In this document: positions 1 through 12,600 of the stretch, one piece after another
How the letters are laid out: the number at the start of each line of letters is the position of its first letter
Numbering within the stretch: the first letter of the stretch is position 1
Assembly (NCBI RefSeq): GCF_027580225.2
Contig: NC_073339.2
Coordinates: 38,802,501 to 38,866,500, forward strand
From: Misgurnus anguillicaudatus
Taxonomy: Eukaryota; Chordata; Actinopteri; Cypriniformes; Cobitidae
Length of the DNA stretch: 64,000 bases
Direction of reading: 5' to 3'
Program-made: the position numbers and the translations under genes
The notes under the pieces: model-generated
Databases searched by the model: none
Told to the model about the DNA's origin: nothing
What the model saw: only the letters and a program-made list of their open reading frames with translations

Positions 1-1043
1 TACCCGGATATGGAAAGAGCATCACTTCACCATAAACTGGCCACAATCAGGTGCTCCACGTAATATCCCTGTCCGAGGAGTTCAAAGAATAATCAGGAGA
101 GCCAAGAACCACTCAGGCAGAACATCAGGAAGACCTTGCATCAGCAGGTATTGTTGTTTCAAAGAAAACTATAAGCAATGCATTGAACCGCCATGGCATC
201 CATGCACGCTCACCATGCAAGACTCCATTGCTGGACAAAAAGCATGTTGTGGCTTGGTTAAAGTTTGCGAAAGAGCATTTGAAGAAGCCTGTGCATTATT
301 GGGAGATTATAGTATGGTCAGATTGATCTTTCTGGCAGCCATTCCACACCCCATGTTTGGAGAAGAAATGGCACTGCCCACCACCCCAAGAACACCATAC
401 CAACAGTTCAGTTTGGGGGTGGAAGCATTATGGTTTGGGGCTGCTTTTTTTAGCAAGGGGTAATGGCAGACTTCATATTATTGAAGGCAGGATGAATGTA
501 GAAATGTACCGGGACAGAAACCTGAAAATGAAAAGAGGGTGGACATTTCATCAAGACAATGATCTCAAACACAAGGCCAAGGAAACAAGGAAGTGGTTTC
601 AAAGAAAGAAAATCAAGTTGCTTGAATGGCCCAGTCAATCACCTGATCTAGACTAAATCCCATAGAAAATCTATGGCGAGAACTGAAGATCAAAGTTCAT
701 AAAAGAGGCCCAAGGAATCTTCAAAATTTAAAGAACATTTGTGTGGAAGAATGGGCCAGAATCACTTCTGAGCAATGCAGATGACTGGTCTCTCAATACA
801 AGAGGCGTCTAGAAGCTGTAATTTTCTACAAAGTATTAAATAAACTGTGTTCAATACTTATTCCCTGTGTCATTTCACTTTATTTATTATGACTCAACTT
901 GTATACTTAAATGTTCGGATTTCTTTGCATGAATTCAATATTTGGCTTGATGGCTATCTGGTGGAAATTTTGTCAGTAGCCCACTTAGAAATCCCCTTAC
1001 TGATAAAAATGCTGATGTGTCAAATACTGATTTTTCCCCGCTG
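1..1043 (+). mobile_element. Tc1/mariner-like transposon, 5'-truncated by window edge, decayed
   Basis: The right-hand part of a Tc1-like element. Forward-frame fragments between about 150 and 780 resemble the DDE transposase: the second-aspartate motif HQDNDLKHKA at about 549-578, then a WPSQSPDLD motif, then an E-containing NPIENLW segment that needs a frame change near 655. The coding region is broken by frameshifts and stops, so no functional transposase is possible. The right end, reading TTTTTCCCCGCTGTA and closing at a TA near 1044, is typical of Tc1 elements. The left end lies outside the window. It sits in the complexin intron upstream of the 1252 exon. Confidence 0.85.
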
Positions 1044-1251
1044 TATATCTCCATAACAATCAAGAGTATAGTGCCAAACCAACCACAGATACCTAAATAA
1101 TGAAATGCAATTTTGCAACAATAGATTTTTGTAATTGACAATGCAGGCATGATCTAAAAACCAAAGTCAGTTTGCAGATAAATTTAACATATGCATTCGT
1201 ACAGTATATATACACAGTATGCCTAATATCTCATTTCTTGTTTGTGTGAAG

Positions 1252-2368
1252 GAGGTCCTCCTGATGTTGGTAAAATGATGGGGGGAGATGAGGATAAAGA
1301 CCCTGAAGCGGAAAAAGAGAAAGAAGAGCAGAGACAGGAAGCTCTGCGACAGGAGGAGGAAGAGAGGAAGGCCAAACATACCAAAATGGAGGCAGAGCGG
1401 GAAGTCATAAGACAGGGCATCAGAGACAAGGTTAGATTAAGAGTCAGCGAAACGCCATTTGCATAAAGTCAACCTCAACCTTGCATAAAGTAACACTCAT
1501 TACCATAATTTTTTTACACAACAGTAAACACCAAAGTTAAAATTCTGTACAGCACCAAAAGTGGTTCACTGGCTCGTAATCATAGGGGAACCATTTTAAG
1601 TGCCATATAGCACCTATGTAGAACCATATTGTATAGAACCATATCTGGTTCTATAGTGGTGCTATATCACCCCCGGATGGTTCTTAATAGGTGCTCTATA
1701 GGTGCTATAGCACTAAAAATGGTTCCCCTATATAATTAAGAGTTTTTAGTGCTATTTAGCACAAATTTTTTTAGAGTGTATGTATGTTTCCCCAAATCCA
1801 TTCAGATTGTGAAAAATTATGTGAAAAATTAATACAAAGTTAGTACCAAATTTATGTTGGTAAAGGCATTGTTGTGGTCGCATACTAATTACTTTAACAT
1901 TAGTTTTCAGTATAGCTCTGTTTAAACAGAAAATCTAATGGATTTAATGGTTAAAATGGGAATTGTTTTTATTTTTAATCGAAACTATAATGGTGGAAGG
2001 GTCGGCTATGTGTTGAGTTTAATTGTTGCAATGTTATTTGGCGGACATAAAAACCATTAAATCCTACTGGAATAAGGCCCAAAACACCTGCAGATTGTAT
2101 TTTTAACTGACAACATGTGGTTTTATTTTTTAATGTGTTTTTAATGGTGTCCTCTGTGTTTTGATTTTTGTGTTAGTACGGCATTAAGAAACGAGAGGAG
2201 GCGGAGGCCGAAGCACAGGCAGCTATGGAGCAAGCGAGCGAAGGCAGTCTGACCCGTCCCAAAAAAGCAGTACCGTCCGGCTGCGGGGACGAGGACGAGG
2301 AGGAAAACATTATGGATACGATGATGAAGTATCTACCCGGCCCATTGCAGGACATGCTGAGGAAGTAA
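1252..2368 (+). CDS. cplx1: Complexin-1-like, last two coding exons (partial gene)
   Basis: Complexins are small cytosolic presynaptic proteins that clamp and promote SNARE-driven vesicle fusion. Exon A is 1252-1430 (acceptor AG at 1250-1251, donor GT at 1431). It encodes the acidic N-terminal part, the charged accessory helix ([15 protein letters not shown]) and the SNARE-binding central helix ([17 protein letters not shown], then GIRDK). Exon B is 2177-2368 (acceptor AG at 2175-2176). It begins YGIKKREE, contains [10 protein letters not shown] and ends [13 protein letters not shown] before TAA at 2366-2368. Exon B is exactly 64 codons in phase. The AAME and REVxRQGIRDKYGIKK residues fit complexin-1 better than complexin-2, as I remember them. 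There is no C-terminal CAAX box, which argues against complexin-3/4. The first exon or exons lie upstream of the window. Possible poly(A) signals are near 3213 and 3303. Confidence 0.9.
1555..1775. repeat. Small inverted-repeat element in complexin intron
   Basis: A run of short inverted and direct motifs (GGTGCTATA, TATAGCACC, GAACCAT, ATGGTTC) gives a self-complementary block of about 220 bp. It is bounded by matching halves, AGGGGAACCATTTTAAGTG on the left and TAGCACTAAAAATGGTTCCC on the right. This looks like a miniature inverted-repeat transposon (MITE). It carries no open reading frame and I could not name the family. Confidence 0.5.
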
Positions 2369-5300
2369 TACTCAGAAACGACCACGAGCACACGCCGCTT
2401 TAGATGTTATTTTAGTGTGTACCGACTTCGGCCGAGAGAGAGAGAGCGAGCACGGTAGAGCAAATTACGGTACACCTGACTAATCCATTCACTTTTCACC
2501 CATTTTGATTCGTGGAGAGCTGTAGATGTTAGTGACAGATCAATCAGACGAGAAGAGTTAATAATCAGAATATAAGCCATATTCTATCTTTACTGGGAAA
2601 CCTGAATCACATCATCTGCGGTTTCATAACCAATACTTAAACAGCAATATATATGCATGAATTGTCGAATGTCTATTCCATGGGTTTGTATTATCTGTTT
2701 TCATGCTCAATGTGAAGAAAAAAAGTACTGTTATACGTGTTTAACACATTCTTGCATGTCTCCATAGTGTATGTGTGCCCACCGTCATTGTGTTTTTGTC
2801 CAAGATTGCAATCATTTAAAAAAAGGCAATAACATGTTCCCATGCTGTAAGCTAACTGAACCTTTGTACATTTCTTACTACACTATTTAGTTCATTCGGG
2901 TGACTCTATCTACTATTCACGCACTATAATATAAGAGTCACATTTAAAGCCTCAATTCAGTTCAATACTGTTGCTGAGCGAGACGTATTCTCACGCCTCC
3001 GTTTCTGTGCTTTTTATAGGAGGGTATAAAGAGGGAAAGTGCAATTTTTTGATTTTAAGATCAACTCAGTTTCACAGGGCTCGCAGGCATTTTGCGTGTT
3101 TTTACTGGACTGTCATTTCTTTGGTCCTTGGTTCTTTTGGGATTGCGTGCAATCCAGAACAGTCTCAGCAATAATAACATATTCTGTTTGCTTGGCTTGC
3201 AGTTAAACAAGAAATAAATTCATTGGAGTGTATGAATGAATCTGATGTTTTAGGAAGGGATGAAATGTGATCTGTCTCAAGAGTTAATGTGAATGGCACT
3301 GTAATAAACCAATCACACAAATCTAGAAGGCCTATCTGTGTTTTAATCTTGAATTCTCTATTAATGGAATGTAACATTTGGAAAGGAAGTAAATAGTTGA
3401 CACACTGCAAAAAAAATATTTTCAAAAAAAAGTCTTAGTATTTTTGTCTTGAGAGTGAGTAAATGATTACAGACTTTTCATTTTTTGGTGAACCAACCCT
3501 TCAAACCACAGCATTAATTTGTAAAACAAAGAAAATAGCTTGTTATTTGTCAACCATCCAGATGTGAATGAATTTCTCAAACACCCAAAGAGGAAATATT
3601 AAAACTAACAAAAAGCCACATGTTTGTTTCAGTGAAACCCACAGATTTTGCATTTAATCCATCATTAATACATTAGACCACAAAGTGGCGCTGTTGATCA
3701 GAACATTAAACACCGCTGGGAAATGTAATTCTTTTTTAAAGTGATGCATGAAAACTTGAATAAATCTTAGTATTTTAGTCCATTAAAAAAAAGGTCATTT
3801 ACTCACCACCATGTAATCAAAACTGCCGATGTCTTTCTTTGTTCAGTCGAGAAGAAATTGTGTTTTTTGAGGAAAACATTCCAGGATTTTTCTCATTTTA
3901 ATGGACTTTAATGGACAACCCAACAACAGTTTTAATGCCGTTTAAAATTGCAGTTTTAACGCAGCTTCAATTAAGGACTCTAAATGATCCCAAACGAGAC
4001 ACAAGGGTCCCATCCAGCAAAACGATTGTAATTTTTGGCATTAAAAATAAAAATATGAACTTTTAAACCACAACTTCTCTTCTTCTAACGCTTTGTGACG
4101 AGCCAGCGTGACCTCGCGTAATGACGTGGCAAGGTCACGTGTTACATATATGAAACGCACATTTGCAGACCATTTTAAACAATAAACTGGCACAAAGACA
4201 TTAATTAGTATCATTCGACATACAACGTCGGAACGGTCCTCTTTCTCCACACTTGTAAACACTGGGGCGTAGTTTCGATATGTCATCCATGACCTCTTGG
4301 CGTGATGACGTCACGTGAGGTCGCGCTAGCGCGTCACATGACCGGAGGAAGACGAGAAGTTGTGGGTTGAAAGTGCATATTTTTTAGTTTACTTGCCAAA
4401 AATTACAATCGATTCGCTAGATAAGACCCTTATGCCTCGTTTGAGATCGTTTAGAGTCCTTTGAAACTGCAAATTTAAACTGCATTAAAACTGTTACGTG
4501 TTGGGGTCCATTAAAATGAGAAAAATCCTGGAATGTTTTCCTCAAAAAACACAATTTCCTCTCGACCAAACAAAGAAAGACATTACCATTTTGGATGACA
4601 TAGTGGTGAGTAAATTATCTGGATTTTTTTAAAGAAAATTGATTAATTATTTAAATGTGGTTAAAGCAGCAGACGGTTAAAGAAACAGAGTCTTCACAAA
4701 ATTTTTTCAATCTTTATTAATTTGATAAAACAGACAGCAAAGGCAAACTATATGCACCAGCTCAGGCACTCAGGCATATGACCAGTCTGCTTCCTATGCA
4801 TAAAACACAAATTCAACAGTTTCTCTTTTTGGTATTAAAAGAACGACACCCCAAAATGTTTTTTTTCCTTTAAACAGTAAAATATTTGCAATTATTAAAC
4901 ATACGTACTATGTCTTCAACTGTGCTTGGAAAACACAACTCTGACAAATCAGACGAGTCTGACAAATTAAAGTCTGTGTAAAGTCATTTCAGAGGTTTCT
5001 AAACATATTATAAATGTTAGAAATGTATTGCTGACACACATAACAAAGACTCAATTGTGTAGTACTGGATTGTGGAGCAACATCATCACACAGTTTTTCA
5101 ACATTTCTTAGTTCAGGCTTATTTGGGTGATTAACAACCGAGGGGCAACCTTTAGATCTCTCTGATGACGCCAATACGGAATTGACATAAACTGCAATTC
5201 ATCGACTGGCCGCTAGAGGCTGACTCCAAAAGGGAGTCAATTCCCATAGACCTTCATGTTAAAATGACCAACTTTGCATCAGAAAATAATGTTTACAGCC

Positions 5301-6676
5301 TGGTAAATAATTATTTTGGTCTAATTTTGACCTTCATTACAACTGTGAGGGGGGGGGTGATTTTTTTGTAACTCATCCGTTTAAATTATATTAAGCCTTA
5401 AGGTTTGCATAATTAAGGGCGTGGCCACTTGAGTGATGGATGAACTGACACTGCTGTCACTAGAGTCGAGCTAGGCAGGTGTGGTTTCAGCAATCAGCCA
5501 CCTAAGCTACACCCACGTTCCGCCTTTTTACCCATTTTCGGTTATTCGCAAGTGGCGCGCGGTGACACGTTGCCAACATGGCAAGACAATAGAATCATTA
5601 GCGGTATTAGTGCTACAATGTGCTAACAACAAACACATTTAGAAAAGCTTGGGTAAAATTAACCAGTCAGTCAGTGTCTGTGGGTGGAGCTTTGTTTGTG
5701 TGACATCACATTAACAAGAGAATCAAAACAAGTGTCTAATGAGACTGCTTGGGTTTAATAGGAATTAAAAATGAGTGGGTGGAATTTTTTCATTGTGGGG
5801 TGGTTGTATTCACACACTGCCAACACACATTTATGTCCAAACACCTTGTAAAAGTGGATTTTGCATAATAATAAGTGTCAATGTAACAAACAAAATCTAA
5901 TGTTAATGTACTACTAACACAGTACAAGTGTCAAATATACAGCATGCACTTTAAAAAATGCTGAGTAGTTGGATGAACTGTCCCTTTTTGACCCAACGCT
6001 GGATTGAAAATAACCCAGCATTTTTCAGAGTGTTCAGTAAGTCAAAAATCACACATTAAAAACAAGCCTCTATGCGAAATATGTATATGTGTAGTACAAC
6101 CACTACAGTGAGATTCAGACTGCCCCAGAAAAGGCAAAACACAGCTGTTCAATCGGTCAGGTCTGGTGTTCTTGGTGTGCATAAAGCACCTAAGGTCTCT
6201 TAACTAGATAATGCTGTAAAACCAACACACAAAGATGTCCAAACGCAACAAAATGGTTAGCTTTAGGGTCACACTGTTTACAGTAAGTAGAGCAGGATCA
6301 GCTGGGTACTGAGTCTTATTGTGTCGACAATGGCTTCATCAACACATGCCGGTGATATTTCTCTGCTGATGTTATGGCAGGTAGTTTAAACATTATTAAA
6401 ACACTTCACCATGAGTAACCATGTGACAGATAAACAAAACATGGTACACGTTCAAGTCCTCAAATCTAGAGTGTTAAAGAAAACATCATATTACGAATTG
6501 GTGATGCGAGAATGTTATCAGATTTCATAGACAGTGTATTTGACTGCATGGGATGGTAAACGTCAGTGGAGAAACTGTAAAATCATTTGTGTTATTGTAT
6601 CAGCGAAAGAGACTGAAGCGGGTTGAGGACGTGGGGAGGGATGTAAGCTGGCGGAGGTCCCAGTTTTCCTGCTGTG
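2369..6676. other. Complexin 3' UTR, tail-to-tail intergenic DNA, tropomodulin 3' UTR
   Basis: No exon was found here. The complexin 3' UTR probably runs to a poly(A) signal near 3303 (GTAATAAACC). On the minus strand an AATAAA (plus-strand TTTATT near 4711) could end the tropomodulin transcript, which would give it a 3' UTR of about 2 kb. A degraded inverted-repeat element lies at about 3775-4650. At 5940-6035 is a copy of a repeat with AACCCAGCATTTTT, also seen at 43330-43440. The rest is AT-rich sequence with no recognised feature. Confidence 0.5.
3775..4650. mobile_element. Long inverted-repeat (foldback) element, degraded copy
   Basis: The left arm (TTTACTCACCACCATG near 3797, then TCTTTCTTTGTTCAGTCGAG and GAGGAAAACATTCCAGGAT) reappears as its reverse complement near 4525-4625. 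The centre also folds back: CCACAACTTCTC near 4069 against GAGAAGTTGTGG near 4354. Two related copies are at 47610-48624 and 50762-51667. No transposase is encoded, so this is a non-autonomous element. The copy at 50762 shows the family is flanked by TTAA; here the ends are too decayed to read a duplication. Confidence 0.75.
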
Positions 6677-9600
6677 CTACACGTTTGTCCGACACTTGGG
6701 GAAGATGGGTCCTCCTTCAAGCCTTCTCTTTCTTACTATACACAAAAACAAAGAGAACAAATTACTATTAAGTACAATAAAAGATGTCATTTTTCTTGCG
6801 ATATATAACCGAGACAACATTTATAATAAGTAAGAAAATTTAAAGACATTTGAAGAAATCAAGAAAACTGAAAGTTGCACTTAAAGGAATAATTTTATTA
6901 ATGTCTAGCTTCCTTTATAGATTCAGGAAAATTGGAATCGAGTGTGTATATGAAAACCCAGCTAAAGTAATTTTTTATGATTTAACGTTTTCTAAAATCA
7001 TCCTACATAATGTAAAGAACACTTAGTGAAAATATAACCTTGATGTCTTTAATACTGACCAAGTAAGTCATGTCAAACATTGAAATCAATAATTGAAATC
7101 CAACTCTGATGCTTCAAACATTTAAAGGGACATTTCACTTTTTAAAAAAAAATATCCTCATTTTCCAGCTTCCCTAGAGTTAAACATTTCATTTTTACTG
7201 TTTTGCAATCCATTCAGCCAATCTTTGGGTCTAGTGCTTGCACTTTTAGCATAGCTTAGCACAATCCATTGAATCTGATTAGACCATTAGCATCGCGCTA
7301 AAAAATAACCAAAAAGTTCTGATATTTTTCCTATTTAAAACTCGACTCTTCTGCAGTCACATCGTGTACCAAGACCGACGTAAAATTAAAAGTTGCGATT
7401 TTCTAGGCAGATATGGTTAAGAAAACTATACTCTCAAACTGGCGTAATAATCAAGGACTTTGCTGCCGTAACATGGGTGCAGCAGGCGTAGTGATATTAC
7501 GCACTGCCCGAAAATAGTCCCCTGCCATTGGAAGTAACCAAGGGGACTATTTTCTGGCAGTGAGTAATATCACTACGTCTGCTGCAACCATGTTACATCA
7601 GCAAAGTCACTGATTATTACGCCAGTTTGAGAGCATCGTTCTTAGCCATATCTGCCCAGAAAATCACAACCTTTCAATCTTTCTTGATCTCAGTACACAA
7701 TGCAACCACAGAAAAGTCAAGCCCCAAATAGGAAAAACATCGAAACTCCCTGGCCACTTCTAGCACAATGCTAATGGTCCAATCAGATCCAATGGACTAT
7801 GCTAAGCTATGCTAAAAGTGCTAGCGCCAGACCCGGAGATCAGCCGAATGGACCCCAAAACGGAATCAAATGTTTAACTCTAGGGGAGATGGAAAATTTG
7901 CATATTTAAAAAAAAAGTGGAATGTCCCTTTAAAATACAAGACTTTAACCAGGAATTCACAGACAGGGTCATAGAGTCATACTGTATGGACCACTTCCTG
8001 ATGTCCCCTTAGAAATAGGAACCAAACTACTTTGGAAATACTTAATTAAATAATGTATACATTTTAAATGCACCGTAAGTCACTTTGGATAAAAGCGTGT
8101 GCCAAATGCATACATGTAAAACTTTCTCTAAATGCAGAAGAAATATGAAAACCTGTCCCATTGGACATTGCAATAATACAACAGACTGACAAACAAAAAA
8201 CAGAACCAAGAAAACAAGCAAATCGTAGCGACAAACAGATTTTGGATCGGAAAGGATCTCTTTCAGATAGAGGAAAATGCAGGAGCGGAGAAGTAGAGCA
8301 TCATCAAGTTCAAACACTTGGAAAAAAAGTAGTTGCAAAAGCTTTTTGTTGTGGTTTGTACTGCATAAGGCTTGAATAAGTTCGAAAGGCCAGCAGAAGA
8401 TACTCAGAAGGAGAGATGGAGGGCAAAACTGGTTTACTTGGGTTTTGACGTGAACTTGAACTTTCTACCGAAGGCTCTTTCCAGCTCGGGAACTGACAGA
8501 GTAAAGGTGATCGCGCCATCTGCGTCTGAACGATCTACACGCGCTGTAAAATCACGTATGCCGTGAACACACAAATACACATCGATTACCACCATAAACA
8601 ACACACACGCATAGACACACTTTTCAACAAATATGCAAAAACTCAACCACCAAATTATGTGACCTACTCATTTTTTATTGTGTGATTTTGCAGTTCTTAC
8701 CCAGGTCGTTGTTGTTCATCATAGCATTTGATCCACGCAAACGCGGGCCCTGCTGGGTAAAGTGGTACCCAAATTTTAGCAAGGTACTGTTCTTCTCCAA
8801 AATGTTCACTATTTCCATCTCCACCTTATTACCCAGAGGCTGGCTCTGTATCACATACAAAACAAGAAAAGACGCAAAGAAATAACAGCAATGAATTAAG
8901 CAACTCTTTTAGAAATTGTTTTTAGTAGAGATGCACCAATACAAAATTTCTGTTACAGTACCGATATTCGGTTAATTAGAATGACATCTACAGATACCAA
9001 TAGTTTTGCTGTTTACTTCTTGTTTCAAATGATTATATTCAGATATTCAAAAAGTGCAGAACATACAAACTTCAACTTCAAAATAATCACACAGCATGAG
9101 TGCTGATGGATTTTTCCACCCATTTTGATTGCCAGAATAATCTTCCCTTTTTTAAGATGTAAACTAAGTCTTTGGTGTCCCAGAGTACATATGTGAAGCT
9201 GTAGCTCAAAATGCCCACAGATAATTTATTATAGCATGTTAAAATTGCCACTTTGTAGGTGCAAGCAAAAATTTGCCATTTTTGGGTGTGTCCCCTTAAA
9301 TGCAAAATAGCTGATGAAATGCAAACACTGATCACAATGATGGTGGTTTGTTGAAATTGAAACTCAATTGTGCTGTCAATTATTTCTCTCTCTTACCCTC
9401 TGCACTATATGGCAGTGCTGTGATTGCAGATTAAGAGGCAATATTATTGTAATAAGACTTGTTTTACCTACATCACAAAAGGCAAATCTGAATGACCTAT
9501 TTTTTTTACATGCTTGCAGAGAATGGTTTACTAAACCTAAGTTACTGTGTTGATCTTTTTCAAATTTTTTAGGTTGATAAACGCACTGGGGACCCAATTA

Positions 9601-12600
9601 TAGCACTTAAACATGGAAAAGTCAGATTTTCACTTTAAAGGCGGAGTCCACAATGTTTGAAAAACGCTTTGGAAAAGGAGACGGGCCAACTACCAAAACA
9701 CACTTATAGCCAATCAGCAGTAAGGAGCGTGTCTACTAACCGACATCCTTGCCGGGTTGCGTATGTGTGGGGCGGGTCTATCAACAGAAGGTCCAGATTC
9801 TATTGGGGTAGGGGCGTGTTTGTTTAGGTGATTTCAAATATCAACATTTGCTTTCAAACATCATGGACTCCGCCTTTAAACAAGTGTCTGATTTCCAATA
9901 AAAATAGCTTTTATATGCCAATACAATATACTTGTGCATCCTTAATGTTTAGTATGCATTTTTGTAAAAGGGTTTATATTTGTCTGTGAGTCCATGTACT
10001 CATTCATAAGCATGTTAGACAAATCTAACCCTAAGCCTAAATATATAAGAAATTACCGTGTTTTCACATTACAATGATTTTACCTTATATAATCCTACTG
10101 TTTATAAGAAACACTCAACCACAGAGAGTCAGGAGCTTGTATCTGTATGACAGTCCCATATTACAGCCCAAAGTATGTTATGCATTTAGGTTAGTACAGC
10201 AAAATCACCCATACAGACCCTTGCTAACTAGTGATGCGTGGGCCGTCTCATGCTGCGTTCACACCAGACGCGTTTGAGGGGCCAAATTCGCATCTACCGC
10301 GCGTAGTTGGACACTTGAACATTTTGAGTGTACTCGCTTCATTCGCGCGTGAAATTCTAGTCATCGAGAAACTTACGCGGAAATTCGCGTCATGGGAGGG
10401 GCTTCGGCGACTCGATTTTTCAACTTGCGCATTTCCCGCGGCAATGAGCCGGAATCACATCTGCAGCGCTAAACGCCTCATTCACGCCGCGCCTCATTCA
10501 TGGGTCTTTACATTGACTTAACATTGAAATCACTTGCGCCTGACACCTGAAGTCCTTTCTAAGTCTTTCGATTAGAATCAGAAATTAACTCTTTCACCAC
10601 CAGCATTTTTCATGATTTTCACAAAAGTTTAATGCCTTCCAGAAAATGCTCCTTTTTAAATATATAAACATACAATATATGAAATAAAAGAACAGACTGC
10701 TTTCAAACAAAAAAATCTGTTTCATCCTACCTTCATGTGTTCTGTTTTTATCACCTCTCAAATATGTGTAAGTTTCATCAAAAACACCAAATTTTGAGCA
10801 AAAACCTGAGATAATTCCATTTTTGTGAAGGACTTTTGATAGAGATCAGATGCAGAGCGATCTTTAAAACATACACGGACATACAGCTGTTTGCCCTAGG
10901 GCAATACTTCTGGTTTTTATAAGTTGCAGAAGAGCACCACCTGGTGGATGACAGCGTTATTGCAGATTGACGAGATAACTCGTCAATGGCGGGGAAAGAG
11001 TTAAAGATTAGGGGAAATTAGGGTTGGGTATTTACATCATTAAAAATAATACAACAGATGAATACAAACGCTGCATTGTAAATGTTGAAAATGTGTATCA
11101 TTATCCTATCTTGTTATTAAAGGCAAAGTCCATGATGTTTGAAAGCCACTGTTGATATTTGCAATCACCTAAACAAACACGCCCCTACCCCAATAGAATC
11201 TGGACCTTCTGTTGATAGACCCGCCCCACACATACGCAACCCGGCAAGGATGTCGGTTAGTAGACACGCTCCTTACTGCTGATTGGCTATAAGTGTGTTT
11301 TGGTAGTCTGCTTGTCTCCTTTTCCAAAGCGTTTTTCAAACATTGTGGACTCCGCCTTTAATATGGCCATATTGGTTTCTATGGATCATACGCCTATGTT
11401 GTTGCCAGTTTACATGGTGATGTTTCCAAGCACTTTTAAGCTGAAATAAAGCCTGTTTTTACTTACATTACAATGCCTAGTATGTCTACGTAATGGTTGC
11501 GGGTTGTAAAAATATATATGGTGGTGTGGGGCAGGCCAAACAATTTCATAAAAGCGGGAACCGCGGGTTGGAAAAAACCCCACCTGTGCATCACTATTGC
11601 TAACACCTCTTTCAGCAGATTTCACTGACTTACCATCTGGTACTAACCAGGCTCCAACTTGCTTGGCTTCAGCAGGAAGCCATAAGAGAGCTGCAGGGTG
11701 ACAGCTGCTGGCTTATATGTGTGTTTGTCTCATTATTTTCAAAGCATTATATTCTGACAGGTATCTGGGAAAACCAGCAACCCTAGACCTCACGAGGCCT
11801 TGTTCACACCTTCACTGCTATCGCATCCTGACGCATATCATTTCAGACCTACACGTGTGGCATTACCTGATTGTCGATCTTAAGCTCCTGCAGTGTAGTG
11901 TTGCTCTTTAAGGAATCCACTAGTGCCAGAATTCCAGCTCCGGTGATGAAGTTTGACTCCACGTTTAGACATTTCAGAGTGGTGTTCACTGTCAACATGT
12001 CTGCTAGGGCCTGGAGAGTAACACAACATTACTTGCCATTTACGCCCATAATAGTTCTCCTAATATCTCATGAAGAACATCTCCAAGTCATATTTTCATA
12101 TTTCACCCTGATAGCACATCCCCTGCCCCCAGTTGTCATTACTTTAATGTGCCTAGATTTTTTAAATTTGTTTGTAATTCTCATTCTCAGTCAAGACTGT
12201 CATTACTGTAATGAACTAATACATTAAATCAGCATAAATAAAACAAGTATGTATGACAAACGTGCTATTTATTACATATTTATTATTTTTTTTACATTAA
12301 AGTACTGTAATGAGACATATGCTTAATTGTCATAATATAACAATGCAAATGCGTTTTGCAAAATATTTACATTAATCTTTAGAGTGAGATTCGAAAATAA
12401 ATGTTTTGCATACACCTTTATGAAAGTATGTGCTTCTTTGCATAACTCACAAAGGCTACAGGATCATTACTTCTGGTACCAACGATGCTGAAGCGCTCCA
12501 CGATACTGTTCTTTTTAAGAGCTTCAGCATATGCTTTCAAAGTTGGAATAGGAATATTCTACAGATCATTGGGAAACAGAAAGGACACATATATTTATCT

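Noticed and set aside
2971..3425. Short frames downstream of complexin
   Set aside because: They lie in the 3' UTR or intergenic AT-rich DNA with no splice pattern, homology or codon-like composition.
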